Program-made: the position numbers and the translations under genes | Shown: one piece after another, positions 1 through 7,998 of the stretch | Layout: each line of letters begins with the position of its first letter | How positions within the stretch are numbered: the stretch's first letter is position 1 | Notes under the pieces: generated by a model | What the model saw: only the letters and a program-made list of their open reading frames with translations | Database searches by the model: none | Told to the model about the DNA's origin: nothing | Source of the DNA: Candidatus Gastranaerophilales bacterium | GTDB taxonomy: Bacteria; Cyanobacteriota; Vampirovibrionia; Gastranaerophilales; Gastranaerophilaceae | DNA length: 64,000 nucleotides | Direction: 5' to 3' | Assembly: GCA_947589425.1 (NCBI GenBank) | Contig: CANQAV010000001.1 | Location: 186,001 to 250,000 of the forward strand

Positions 1-609
1 ATATTTTTTTAAAAATGCGTTTGTATTCCTGCCTATTCCCCAAACCTCGGAAATTAAAGTAGATTTCAGTTCTTCCTGAATTTGTCTGTAGCCAATTTTA
101 TAAGTATATTTTTCGACTTTTGCTTTTTGAAGATTTTTCGCCTTGTCAGATGCAAGTTTTGCAAGGGTTTTTGAATATGATAAGCCGATTGAAACATCAA
201 TTCCTATCTCATCTTTGATATCTTTTACGATTTTTTCAACTATTTCTTCATAAGAACAATTAAAAGTTTTTCTCAAACCCGTTAAATCCAAAAAAGCTTC
301 GTCAATCGAATATACTTCAACATCAGGGGTAAAATCATACAATTTATCCATTACCCTTTTTGAAATTTCACAATAATAGGGAATGTTTCCGGACAGAAAA
401 ATAACTTTTTTGAAATGATTTTTAGCTATAAAATAAGGTGCGCCCATTTCAACCCCGAGACGCTTTGCTTCATTTGAACGGGAAACCACGCATCCGTCAT
501 TATTTGATAAAACACAGACGGGTTTTCCTATAAGTTCCGGTTTTAAAAGCCTCTCACAGGATACAAAAAAATTATTACAATCAACAAGCGCTATTACTCT
601 TTTTGTCAC
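1..609 (-). CDS. umuC: UmuC-like translesion DNA polymerase (Y family), C-terminus off the window
   Basis: Read on the minus strand from a GTG at 609, the frame is open to the window edge (203 codons). It opens with RVIALVDCNNFFVSCER, which carries the first metal-binding Asp of Y-family polymerases. YSIDEAFLDLTG follows about 100 residues later and carries the catalytic Asp-Glu pair. SEVWGIGRN near the edge is the start of the HhH/thumb region. The GTG overlaps the stop of the upstream lexA/umuD-like gene by a few bases, so the two are translationally coupled as in umuDC operons. It would copy damaged DNA under SOS induction. The little-finger domain and the C-terminus lie outside the window. 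Confidence 0.93.
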   Translation of the reverse strand, partial: MTKRVIALVDCNNFFVSCERLLKPELIGKPVCVLSNNDGCVVSRSNEAKRLGVEMGAPYFIAKNHFKKVIFLSGNIPYYCEISKRVMDKLYDFTPDVEVYSIDEAFLDLTGLRKTFNCSYEEIVEKIVKDIKDEIGIDVSIGLSYSKTLAKLASDKAKNLQKAKVEKYTYKIGYRQIQEELKSTLISEVWGIGRNTNAFLKKY

Positions 610-1190
610 TTTATTTTCCTCACTATGCCGAGAGCAACGCCGAAAATCAAAAGAGAATTTTTTGGTCTTATTATGGGAAAGTCTTTGTTTTCGGGCTGTA
701 AATATGCGCCCTGTTTATCTTTTTTATAAGTTTTTAAAGTAAATTCATTATCCACAATTGCAAGCACAATATCCCCCGTTTTTGCTTCGGGCTGTTTTTT
801 AATAACAACATAATCTCCGTCAAAAATTCCCGCCTCGCACATTGAATTTCCCGAAACGGAAAACACAAAAGTTGAAGGCGAGTTAATATTCAACATTTCA
901 TCCATTGAAATTCTTTTTTCGATTTTGTCATCCATAACAGAAGCAAACCCCGCTCTGACATAGCTTGACATTAACGGAGCCTTAAAAACTTCCTGATTGA
1001 TATAGAGCTTTCCTTTGTTTGATAAAATCAAATTTTTTGATTTTAAAATTTCAATATATTGTTTTATTGAATTTTTTGATTTATACCCTAAATCATTTTT
1101 AATTTTCTCATAACTTTCAAGGGCAAAAGAGCCGTAGTTTTCTTTTAATTTTTCAAAAAATTCGTTTTGTTTTAAAGTAAGCGTTTCCAT
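606..1190 (-). CDS. LexA/UmuD-like S24 autopeptidase with N-terminal helix-turn-helix
   Basis: 194 aa if the start is the ATG at 1190. An upstream start at 1232 would run through the palindromic operator and is unlikely. Residues 1-65 look like a LexA-type winged helix. Residues 75-190 are an S24 peptidase: a cleavage site A80-G81 in YVRAGFAS, catalytic Ser116 in SGNSM and Lys153 in FTLKTYK. The Ser-Lys spacing of 37 equals that of LexA and UmuD. With the DNA-binding domain it is LexA-like, but its position immediately before umuC is UmuD-like. It probably represses its own operon and is cleaved after DNA damage. Whether it also acts as the polymerase partner cannot be told. Confidence 0.9.
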   Translation of the reverse strand: METLTLKQNEFFEKLKENYGSFALESYEKIKNDLGYKSKNSIKQYIEILKSKNLILSNKGKLYINQEVFKAPLMSSYVRAGFASVMDDKIEKRISMDEMLNINSPSTFVFSVSGNSMCEAGIFDGDYVVIKKQPEAKTGDIVLAIVDNEFTLKTYKKDKQGAYLQPENKDFPIIRPKNSLLIFGVALGIVRKIK

Positions 1191-1200
1191 AATTAATATT

Positions 1201-1216
1201 ATGTACAATTGTACAT
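1201..1216. promoter_or_regulatory. Palindromic operator, probable SOS/LexA box
   Basis: ATGTACAATTGTACAT is a perfect 16-bp palindrome ending 10 bp upstream of the lexA/umuD-like start codon. Its position in front of an autocleaving HTH repressor and umuC makes it the likely autoregulatory operator. I saw no second perfect copy in the window. The assignment rests on symmetry and context. Confidence 0.7.
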
Positions 1217-1265
1217 ATAATGTCAACAACACTAAAAGTTTATTTATCTCCTTTAAAATTTGAAT

Positions 1266-1300
1266 AAAAAAAACGGCTAATTTGTGAACAAATTAAGCCG
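1266..1300 (-). terminator. Rho-independent terminator downstream of rlmN
   Basis: The stem CGGCT/AGCCG continues as AATTTG/CAAATT with a one-base bulge and a TGAA loop. On the minus strand it is followed by eight T. It lies about 130 bp past the rlmN stop. Confidence 0.8.
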
Positions 1301-1343
1301 TGATGGATAGAATTAGTATTACGGAGTTTATAGAGGAGTTTAC

Positions 1344-1418
1344 ATGCCTATTAAACATGCTGAAAAATTCATTTTGCTAATTTTATATAATAATGTCAAA
1401 TTATTTTACAAAAATTAA
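1344..1418 (+). CDS. Possible 24-aa small ORF
   Basis: An ATG preceded by GAGGAG at 5-6 nt spacing opens a 24-codon frame (starting MPIKHAEKF, ending FYKN) antisense to the rlmN 3' untranslated region. The good ribosome-binding site is the only support. No promoter, family or conservation can be shown, so it may be chance. Confidence 0.2.
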   Translation: MPIKHAEKFILLILYNNVKLFYKN

Positions 1419-1430
1419 CAATAAAGATAT

Positions 1431-2459
1431 CTAGTCCGCTTTACCCGCAAGCTGACCGCATGCGGCATCAATGTCTGCGCCTCTTTCAAGGCGAATTGTA
1501 ACTTTTTTACCGGATGCTTCAAGAATATATTTAAATTTCATCATATCGTATTTGGAAGGCTTTTTGAAATTATTCTCATCAGACACGGGATTATAGGGTA
1601 TTAAATTTATATTACATTTAATATCTTTCAAAAATTCGCACAACTCTTGTGCGCATTCTTTTGTATCGTTAAGCCCTGATATTAAAATATATTCTATTGT
1701 AACCCTGTCTTTTGTTGCAAGGCAAAAATCGCACAGAGCTTTTTTAAGGGATAAAATATCATATTTTTTCTCAATCGGCATAATAAGCTCTCTGATTTTA
1801 TGGTTTGGTGCATGGAGCGATATCGCAAGAGTAGGAACAAGTTCTTGTTTTGATAAATCATATATTTTATCAACAATTCCCGAAGTAGAAAGAGTAATTC
1901 TCCTGATTGAAATTTGAAGATTTTTATTTATTAATTCAAGCGCTTGAATAACATTTTCATAATTATCCAAAGGCTCTCCCTGTCCCATAAAAACAACATT
2001 TGTTATTTTTAAACCCGTATCAATTTGAGCCAAAAGTATTTGAGATACAATTTCATAAGCCAAAAGATTTCTTTTAAAACCGTTTTTACCCGTTGCACAG
2101 AACTTACAGCCCATTTTACAGCCTACTTGAGTTGAAACGCACATTGATAAATTTGAACGATTATCAAAGCGCATTAAAACACACTCTGCGCATAATCCGT
2201 CCGAAAATTGAACAAGATATTTTACGGTCGAGTCTTTTGAAATTTGCCGTTTTTTAATTTTTACGTCAATAATTTCACAGTTTTCCTTCAGGAATTCTCT
2301 GAATTCTTTTTTGATATCCGTCATATCATCAAAAGACTTTGCATTTTTTGCCCAAATCCATGAAAAAATTTGGTCGGCACGAAACTTCTGCTCATTATTT
2401 TGCGCAATAAAATCTCTTAATTGTTCTTTTGAAAATTTTGCAAGAACTGTCTTTCCCAT
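1431..2459 (-). CDS. rlmN: Dual-specificity 23S rRNA/tRNA adenine-C2 methyltransferase RlmN
   Basis: 342 aa, the usual length. A radical SAM protein with the cluster motif C114-x3-C118-x2-C121 (CKMGCKFC), an N-terminal recognition domain, FMGQGEPLDN (the SAM-binding GEP segment), and ADIDAACGQL near the end, which holds the methyl-carrying Cys. RlmN methylates A2503 of 23S rRNA and A37 of some tRNAs. It stands alone on the minus strand with a terminator downstream. Confidence 0.97.
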   Translation of the reverse strand: MGKTVLAKFSKEQLRDFIAQNNEQKFRADQIFSWIWAKNAKSFDDMTDIKKEFREFLKENCEIIDVKIKKRQISKDSTVKYLVQFSDGLCAECVLMRFDNRSNLSMCVSTQVGCKMGCKFCATGKNGFKRNLLAYEIVSQILLAQIDTGLKITNVVFMGQGEPLDNYENVIQALELINKNLQISIRRITLSTSGIVDKIYDLSKQELVPTLAISLHAPNHKIRELIMPIEKKYDILSLKKALCDFCLATKDRVTIEYILISGLNDTKECAQELCEFLKDIKCNINLIPYNPVSDENNFKKPSKYDMMKFKYILEASGKKVTIRLERGADIDAACGQLAGKAD

Positions 2460-2489
2460 AGCAAAATATTAACATAAAACAAAATTAAA

Positions 2490-3317
2490 TCAGTAATTTT
2501 CGCTGATATTTTTTCTGTCTATATCTTTGGGTCTTACTTTAATTGTTCTTCCGTTTTCAAAGAAATCGGAATAGTAAAATTCGCCTTTCGGTTTATCGGG
2601 ATCATCCGAAGGATGCCAAGTGGAATCTACTTTATTATATGTCCTTATAGCACCGTCTTTTATATCAAATAAATCCTTAAAATCTTCACAATAGATAGCA
2701 TCTATCTGTCTGCCTTCGCTGTCAACACCAAGATTGATTTTAAAATATACAAATTGTCCGTCCGTATAAACTCTTGCAACATTTTGCTGAGCATTTTGTT
2801 TATCTTCATATTGATGAATTTTATTTATTGCATCTTCTCTTTCTTCATCCGAAAGATTTTTTGTATACAATTTATCCCAAAGTTCATCTTTTTCTTCTTC
2901 AAGATAATCAAATTTTTGAGGAATTAAGATTTTCTTCATATCGGCCAAATCGTCAGAATCTTTAATTCCGTTATAATCTTTTATTAAATCTAAATCAAAA
3001 TCATATTCATCCGCAACCTGACTGAGGAAATATTCGCTGTCATCCCCGTAATATCGAACGGGAACTTCAATTACATCTTTATCGGTCATAATTTTAACGG
3101 GTAACAGCACAGATCCCGCTACGGCAAGTGCTATCATGGTATTTCTTATTGCGGGTCTCAAGTGTCTTCTTTTTTTTGGTGTCGATTTTTTGGATGAACA
3201 AAATTCATCATGAGAAACATTATTGCGCTGTTTGCAATAATTATTGAAATATAAGATATCGCCTTCCTTTTTAGTGCACTTTTTATTGCCGCAAAATGAA
3301 ACAGGGGAAATTTTCAT
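2490..3317 (-). CDS. Membrane-anchored protein with LysM-like segment, unknown function
   Basis: 275 aa from ATG 3317, which has AAGGA upstream; a longer version would need a TTG at 3356. The N-terminus MKISPVSFCGNKK resembles the SF-containing starts of other unknown proteins here. A basic KKRRH stretch and one hydrophobic segment (NTMIALAVAGSVLLPV, near residue 85) indicate a single membrane pass. Residues about 100-145 (FLSQVADEYDFDLDLIKDYN ... ILIP) resemble a LysM fold, which binds peptidoglycan. The acidic C-terminal half is unassigned. It is probably attached to the envelope; this is inference. Confidence 0.75.
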   Translation of the reverse strand: MKISPVSFCGNKKCTKKEGDILYFNNYCKQRNNVSHDEFCSSKKSTPKKRRHLRPAIRNTMIALAVAGSVLLPVKIMTDKDVIEVPVRYYGDDSEYFLSQVADEYDFDLDLIKDYNGIKDSDDLADMKKILIPQKFDYLEEEKDELWDKLYTKNLSDEEREDAINKIHQYEDKQNAQQNVARVYTDGQFVYFKINLGVDSEGRQIDAIYCEDFKDLFDIKDGAIRTYNKVDSTWHPSDDPDKPKGEFYYSDFFENGRTIKVRPKDIDRKNISENY

Positions 3318-3416
3318 ATAACCGTTATTCCTTATATTAATTGACACAGACAACAAAAAAGGTGAACATCCAAAATTGATATTTCCCGTATTAAATTTTA
3401 CATATTTTAATAAATA

Positions 3417-3444
3417 GCCGGAATTAAATTAGTTTAATTCCGGC
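3417..3444 (-). terminator. Hairpin terminator at the end of the glycan operon
   Basis: A perfect 12-bp stem, GCCGGAATTAAA paired with TTTAATTCCGGC around a TTAG loop, lies 18 bp past the ugd stop. On the minus strand the following TATTTATT is only moderately U-rich. Confidence 0.7.
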
Positions 3445-3461
3445 GGATAATTTTAATATAC

Positions 3462-4787
3462 TTATTTTAAAACTTCTTCTTTTTTCGTTCGTTTGCCTAC
3501 GCAAATATATTCAAATCCCCTTTGAGAAAGTCTTTTTGGGTCATAAAGATTTCTTCCGTCAAATATGACAGGATTTTTCATCAAAGATTTGATTTTATCA
3601 AAATCCGGACGTCTGAATTCGTTCCACTCGGTGAGCAAAAGCAAACAATCCGCTCCTTCAAGCGCTTCATAAGATGAATTTAAATATGTTATCTTATCCC
3701 CAAAATAAAATTTTGCACTGTCAAATGCTTTAGGGTCGTATGCATTAATTTTAGCATTACGTTCAAGAAGCGCATTTATGATTGTAATTGCGGGAGCTTC
3801 TCTCATATCGTTTGTTTTCGGCTTAAATGCCAAACCCCAAACGGCAAATGTTTTTCCCGTTAAGTCCGTGCCAAACCTTGATAATATTTTATCAATAAAT
3901 ATTTGGCGCTGTCTTTTGTTAACTTCATCAGCCGATTTTAAAAGCTGATATTCACAGTTGTTATCCTTTGCCGTTTTTAAAAGCGCTTTAACGTCTTTCG
4001 GGAAACAGCTTCCGCCATAGCCCAATCCGGGGAATAAAAATTGTGTTCCGATACGTTTATCCGAACACATGCCAATACGCACCATTTCAGCATCCGCACC
4101 GACTTTTTCGCAAATATTTGCAATTTCGTTTGCGTAAGAAATTTTTACCGCCAAAAATGAATTTGCGGCATATTTTGTCATCTCGGCAGACTTAACATCC
4201 ATTATAATAACAGGGTTTCCCGTTCTTAAAAAGGGAGCGTAAAGTTCCTGCATAATCTCTGTTGCTCTGGGAGAATTTGAGCCTATAACGACTCTGTCAG
4301 GTTTTAAGAAGTCATCAACCGCAGCACCTTGTTTTAAAAATTCGGGATTTGAAACAACATCAAATTCTTCCGCTGTTTCGGCTTTGATTATCTTTGTAAC
4401 TTCATCCGCAGTTCCGACGGGTACTGTGGATTTATCAACAATTACTTTATATCCGTTTAAAGATTGACCTATACTTTTTGCAACTTCATATACATATTTT
4501 AAATCAGCAGAGCCGTCTTCCCCTTGAGGAGTACCAACTGCAATAAAACATACAAGCGATTTTTCTACTGCTGTTTTTATATCTGATGTAAAAGTAAGCC
4601 TTTTTTCTCTGACATTTACTTTAATTAAATCTTCAAGCCCGGGTTCATATATGGGAATTATTCCCTGATGCAGGCGGTTTAATTTTTCAATATCATTATC
4701 AACACAAATTACATCATTACCCATTTCGGCAAGGCATGTTCCCACAACAAGCCCAACATAGCCTGTTCCTACAACGCATACTTTCAT
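3462..4787 (-). CDS. ugd: UDP-glucose 6-dehydrogenase
   Basis: 441 aa, full length. The N-terminal Rossmann motif is VVGTGYVGLV. The catalytic Cys is in GLGYGGSCFPKD (residues about 258-269). The C-terminal UDP-binding domain carries VWGLAFKPKTNDMREAP. It oxidises UDP-glucose to UDP-glucuronate. Its ATG directly follows the stop of the UDP-xylose synthase gene, whose substrate it makes, so the pair form one pathway step. It is the last gene of the glycan operon. Confidence 0.97.
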   Translation of the reverse strand: MKVCVVGTGYVGLVVGTCLAEMGNDVICVDNDIEKLNRLHQGIIPIYEPGLEDLIKVNVREKRLTFTSDIKTAVEKSLVCFIAVGTPQGEDGSADLKYVYEVAKSIGQSLNGYKVIVDKSTVPVGTADEVTKIIKAETAEEFDVVSNPEFLKQGAAVDDFLKPDRVVIGSNSPRATEIMQELYAPFLRTGNPVIIMDVKSAEMTKYAANSFLAVKISYANEIANICEKVGADAEMVRIGMCSDKRIGTQFLFPGLGYGGSCFPKDVKALLKTAKDNNCEYQLLKSADEVNKRQRQIFIDKILSRFGTDLTGKTFAVWGLAFKPKTNDMREAPAITIINALLERNAKINAYDPKAFDSAKFYFGDKITYLNSSYEALEGADCLLLLTEWNEFRRPDFDKIKSLMKNPVIFDGRNLYDPKRLSQRGFEYICVGKRTKKEEVLK

Positions 4788-5735
4788 CTATTTATTCTCC
4801 TTAATTTTTTTATCAAAATATTCGATTGTTTTTGTAATACCTTCTTTAATATCAACCTTTGGCTCCCAGTTGAGTTCTTTTTTTGCCAAAGTTATATCGG
4901 GTTTTCTTTGTGTCGGGTCATCTTTTGGAAGAGGTTTATATATAATTTTTGAATTTGAATTTGTTAATTCGATTATCAATTTTGCAAAATCCAAAATCGT
5001 TCTTTCCTGAGGATTTCCCAAATTAACGGGCCCGATAAACTTTTGGGGATTGTTCATCATTTTAATTATGCCGTCAACCAAATCGGAAACATAGCAAAAT
5101 GAACGTGTTTGAGAGCCGTCCCCGTATATTGTAATATCTTCATTGCGAAGAGCCTGACATATAAAGTTTGATACAACCCTTCCGTCGTTAGGATCCATGT
5201 TGGGTCCGTATGTATTAAATATTCGAATAATTCTTGTATCAACATTATTTTGTCTGTGATAATCCGTCATAAGGGTTTCCGCACAGCGCTTGCCTTCATC
5301 ATAACAGCTTCTTATTCCGACAGGATTAACATTCCCCCAGTAGCTTTCTTTTTGAGGATGCACATGAGGGTCGCCGTATACTTCGGAAGTTGAAGCCTGA
5401 AGAATTGTTGCCTTGCATCTTTTTGCAAGCCCGAGCATGTTAATTACTCCCATAACGGAAGTTTTAATTGTTTTAATTGCATTATATTGATAATGCGGGG
5501 GAGAAGCAGGGCAAGCCATATTATAAATCTGGTCGACTTCCGCAAAATATTCTTTGGTGATGTCATGGCGCACAAGCTCAAAATGGTCATTTTTAAGCAA
5601 ATGACGGATATTATCCTTTGAGCCCGTAAAAAAATTGTCAAGACATATAACGTCATTTCCTTCATTTAACAATCTTTCACAGAGGTGGCTTCCGATAAAA
5701 CCCGCACCGCCCGTAATAAGTATTCGTTTACTCAT
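4788..5735 (-). CDS. UDP-glucuronate decarboxylase (UDP-xylose synthase)
   Basis: 315 aa extended [17 protein letters not shown] binds NAD near the N-terminus. [12 protein letters not shown] and the Ser-Tyr-Lys set in [11 protein letters not shown] and RSCYDEGKR are the pattern of UDP-glucuronate decarboxylases; RSCYDEGKR in particular is characteristic. It converts UDP-glucuronate to UDP-xylose. Its start overlaps, as ATGA, the stop of the displaced C-terminal part of the upstream glycosyltransferase, which indicates that the ancestral gene order was tightly coupled. Confidence 0.92.
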   Translation of the reverse strand: MSKRILITGGAGFIGSHLCERLLNEGNDVICLDNFFTGSKDNIRHLLKNDHFELVRHDITKEYFAEVDQIYNMACPASPPHYQYNAIKTIKTSVMGVINMLGLAKRCKATILQASTSEVYGDPHVHPQKESYWGNVNPVGIRSCYDEGKRCAETLMTDYHRQNNVDTRIIRIFNTYGPNMDPNDGRVVSNFICQALRNEDITIYGDGSQTRSFCYVSDLVDGIIKMMNNPQKFIGPVNLGNPQERTILDFAKLIIELTNSNSKIIYKPLPKDDPTQRKPDITLAKKELNWEPKVDIKEGITKTIEYFDKKIKENK

Positions 5736-5971
5736 TTGCTTTTAATCCTCTCTTCGTATTTTTTCAAAATTTCCAACCCCTCTTTTTTCATATCCTCATC
5801 ATAATTCCAAAGAATTTCCGTTCCTTTGTACTTATCTTTAATAAGTTTCATATCGGGATTATAGGGATGAAAGCCCCATTTTTTATGCCAATATTTTATA
5901 TTATGCAGCATTATATCTTTTCTCCAGGTATTCTTTTTTATGAAAAAATTCAGCCAAAAACCATATCCCAT
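5732..5971 (-). pseudogene. Out-of-frame C-terminal part of the upstream GT2 gene
   Basis: 79 codons in a different frame from the body of the GT2 gene. They encode FWLNFFIKKNTWRKDIM and then KWGFHPYNPD and KYKGTEILWNY, which look like the conserved C-terminal part of a GT2 enzyme. The ATG that opens it lies at the edge of the (AT)10 run and has no ribosome-binding site. Its stop overlaps the uxs start as ATGA, as expected for the true end of the ancestral gene. One more AT unit, or two fewer, would rejoin it. Confidence 0.8.
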
Positions 5972-6869
5972 ATATATATATATATATATAATACTTTGTG
6001 ATTCCTTTTTTTGTTTTTATTTTAAATACGGGATATTTGTCGAAAAGATAATATATTTGGTCGCTTTGGTCTATTTTAATTGTAAAAGGTCCGAATTTTT
6101 TACCCTTTTTAAAATCCGAATTGTTTCTCGTGCCTCGAAGAGTAAATCTGTGGTGAACTGCAACATCAGGAATGTAAAATACCTTTTTGTTATGCAATCT
6201 GTGTGACAAATAAAAATCGATATCTTCAAACCAAAGAGGATAATTTATATCAAACCCGCCTATTTTTAAAGCTGTTTTTTTATCAGAAAAAACAAAACAC
6301 CCGGGACACGAATCAACTTCCGCAGGATGAGAAGCTATCTCTTGCGCATCATCACGCATTTTGTATTTCGTCGACCATTTTCTTTTTCCGACCGGCTCTG
6401 CAATTTCTTGTGTTTTATCATGCGCACCCTCGGGACAGATTTGGCAAGAACCCGCAAGAATATCATCATAATCCGTAGTTATCTTAGCTGTTATAGCGCC
6501 TATTTTATCAGGAGCAACACTATATAATTCCAAAAACTTTTCAACGGGGCTTTTTGTTTCAATTGTTGCATCACCGTCACATCGAATAATAAAATCTCCT
6601 TTTGAGGCTTCCAAACATTTATTAAGAGCATTAACAATACCTTTATGGGGCTCTTTAATAACTGTCATGTTCTTAATTTTACCGCTTTGTGCCCATTTAT
6701 CAAGTTTTGATACACCCTCGTCCAAAGAGCCGTCATCACACACTATAAACTCATAATTTTCATAAGTATTGTTTTCTATAAATTTCTCAAAAAATAAATC
6801 AATAATATGCTCATTATTATAATTTGGTAATATAAAAGATATCATTGGATTTTTTGGAACATTGTTCAT
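5901..6869 (-). CDS. GT2-family glycosyltransferase, C-terminus altered by an AT-repeat frameshift
   Basis: About 322 aa from ATG 6869, preceded by AAGGAGAT; the ATG overlaps the FkbM stop as ATGA. MISFILPNYNNEHII and FIVCDDGSLDEG are the nucleotide-binding start of a GT-A fold. RCDGDATIE supplies the DxD, and LWFEDIDFYLSHRL the acceptor-side ED motif. After KGITKYYIYIYIY, encoded by the AT run, the frame continues for only about 28 residues that look non-native. The conserved end lies in another frame (5732-5971). The present product is therefore probably inactive or altered, and the gene is a strong candidate for on/off switching. Acceptor and sugar are unknown. Confidence 0.85.
   Translation of the reverse strand: MNNVPKNPMISFILPNYNNEHIIDLFFEKFIENNTYENYEFIVCDDGSLDEGVSKLDKWAQSGKIKNMTVIKEPHKGIVNALNKCLEASKGDFIIRCDGDATIETKSPVEKFLELYSVAPDKIGAITAKITTDYDDILAGSCQICPEGAHDKTQEIAEPVGKRKWSTKYKMRDDAQEIASHPAEVDSCPGCFVFSDKKTALKIGGFDINYPLWFEDIDFYLSHRLHNKKVFYIPDVAVHHRFTLRGTRNNSDFKKGKKFGPFTIKIDQSDQIYYLFDKYPVFKIKTKKGITKYYIYIYIYGIWFLAEFFHKKEYLEKRYNAA
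5970..5990. repeat. (AT)10 dinucleotide run inside the GT2 gene
   Basis: 21 bases of perfect alternating AT encode the YIYIYIY stretch. The tract length is 0 modulo 3. A length of 2 modulo 3 (gain of one unit or loss of two) would restore the downstream frame. A loss of one unit would give a stop a few codons later. Confidence 0.95.
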
Positions 6870-7909
6870 GTTATCTCCTTTGGCTCGCAAATTAACAGAG
6901 TCTCCAACAGTATCTGTCCGTCACGAGGTTTCACTATTCTAAAATTATAACCCAAACATAAAGATTCAATCAAAGGTTTAATATCAAAGAAATCAGAACA
7001 TGTGTGATAAATGCTTATAAGCATTGAAGGTCTTTGGGTTTTAATTGTATTAATTGCACCTTTGAGAAAATTTTGTTCAAAGCCCTCTAAATCTGTTTTA
7101 ATAAGACCTACATTTAATTTATTTTCCTCAACAAATTTATCAAGAGTTGTAATTTTACATTTCTGTTTTTGCCTGTTTGGCTTATCAGTCATAAATCCGC
7201 TTGAAGAATCGTCAACATAAAGTTCAATATCTTCTTCTTTGTCGCCCAAACCAAAGTTAAGCGGGATGATATTTTGTTTTTTGTTAAGTCCGATAGTTTT
7301 GAGTAATTTTTCATAATTCAATTTAACAGGCTCAAACGAATATACCTTCTTTTGAGTATAATCAGACAGTATTACCGCACTGTCTCCGATAAATGCTCCG
7401 GCATCAATAATGTCTTTGTTTTTGAAATAATCTGTGTTCAGGGTGTCAATAGAGTGTTTATCCTGAAAAACACACAATTCAAAATGATTTTCGCACAGAA
7501 GATATTTATTGTACGCCCAGCATTCATCATCAATTTTACAAATATTTTTTACCATATTTTTTCTGTTTGAATAAATAAGCTTAACCTCATTCTCGTCAAA
7601 TATTTCAACATAATCTTTTTTTGCGCCGTCGACTTTTTGCATTGCACCGATAATTGCATTAACGGTTTTAATGGAATCTTCATCCAAATTTTTGATTAAC
7701 TTTGTATATTTTTCTCTTAAATCAATTTTGTTGAGTTCGTCCAAAAATTTTTTTATAAAGAGCTTATATTCCCCCCCCCCTCGGAAATAGAGATAATCCG
7801 ACATGATATCTTTTTTATATCTGAAATTTATTGTTATAAACAATATTTTAATTGTTATATATTTATTATCGTTTTTTACGGAAAATATATTTTCAAAAAA
7901 ATTTTTCAT
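6866..7909 (-). CDS. FkbM-family methyltransferase with poly-G tract near its start
   Basis: 347 aa. Residues 1-35 (with KYITIKILFITINFRYKK) resemble the short tail found on glycosyltransferases of the same operon rather than a methyltransferase. Then comes YFRGGGEYKL, in which GGG is encoded by ten G. The FkbM domain follows: DIIDAGAFIGDSAVIL is the SAM-binding loop, VYSFEPVKLNYEKL and IKTDLEGFEQ are later motifs. Such enzymes usually O-methylate sugars. With ten G the frame is open; nine or eleven give a stop within ten codons. It lies between the GT8 and GT2 genes. The target is unknown. Confidence 0.88.
   Translation of the reverse strand: MKNFFENIFSVKNDNKYITIKILFITINFRYKKDIMSDYLYFRGGGEYKLFIKKFLDELNKIDLREKYTKLIKNLDEDSIKTVNAIIGAMQKVDGAKKDYVEIFDENEVKLIYSNRKNMVKNICKIDDECWAYNKYLLCENHFELCVFQDKHSIDTLNTDYFKNKDIIDAGAFIGDSAVILSDYTQKKVYSFEPVKLNYEKLLKTIGLNKKQNIIPLNFGLGDKEEDIELYVDDSSSGFMTDKPNRQKQKCKITTLDKFVEENKLNVGLIKTDLEGFEQNFLKGAINTIKTQRPSMLISIYHTCSDFFDIKPLIESLCLGYNFRIVKPRDGQILLETLLICEPKEIT
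7771..7787 (-). repeat. Phase-variation element, G10 copy in FkbM
   Basis: On the minus strand: TTTCCGA followed by ten G, then AATATAAGC. It is read as F-R-G-G-G. One of four copies of the same TTCCGA-G(n) element in this window. Confidence 0.85.
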
Positions 7910-7998
7910 TGTTCTATACCCTTCCTAAAACCCCGGCTTTAAAATAAAGGGCAGCAAGGTATCGTATATTCTGAAAAACCTGAGATAAACTTATAGAA

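Noticed and set aside
30-55. A TTTCCGAGG match to the tract element inside umuC
   Set aside because: It lacks a G run and encodes the normal UmuC segment SEVWGIGRN, so it is coincidence.
5732-5971. An independent 79-aa gene
   Set aside because: It has no ribosome-binding site, its ATG lies at the edge of the AT run, and its content matches a GT2 C-terminal part, so it is treated as a displaced segment.
5940-6527. Several plus-strand ORFs opposite the GT2 gene
   Set aside because: They are antisense shadows of a clear GT2 coding frame and lack start signals.
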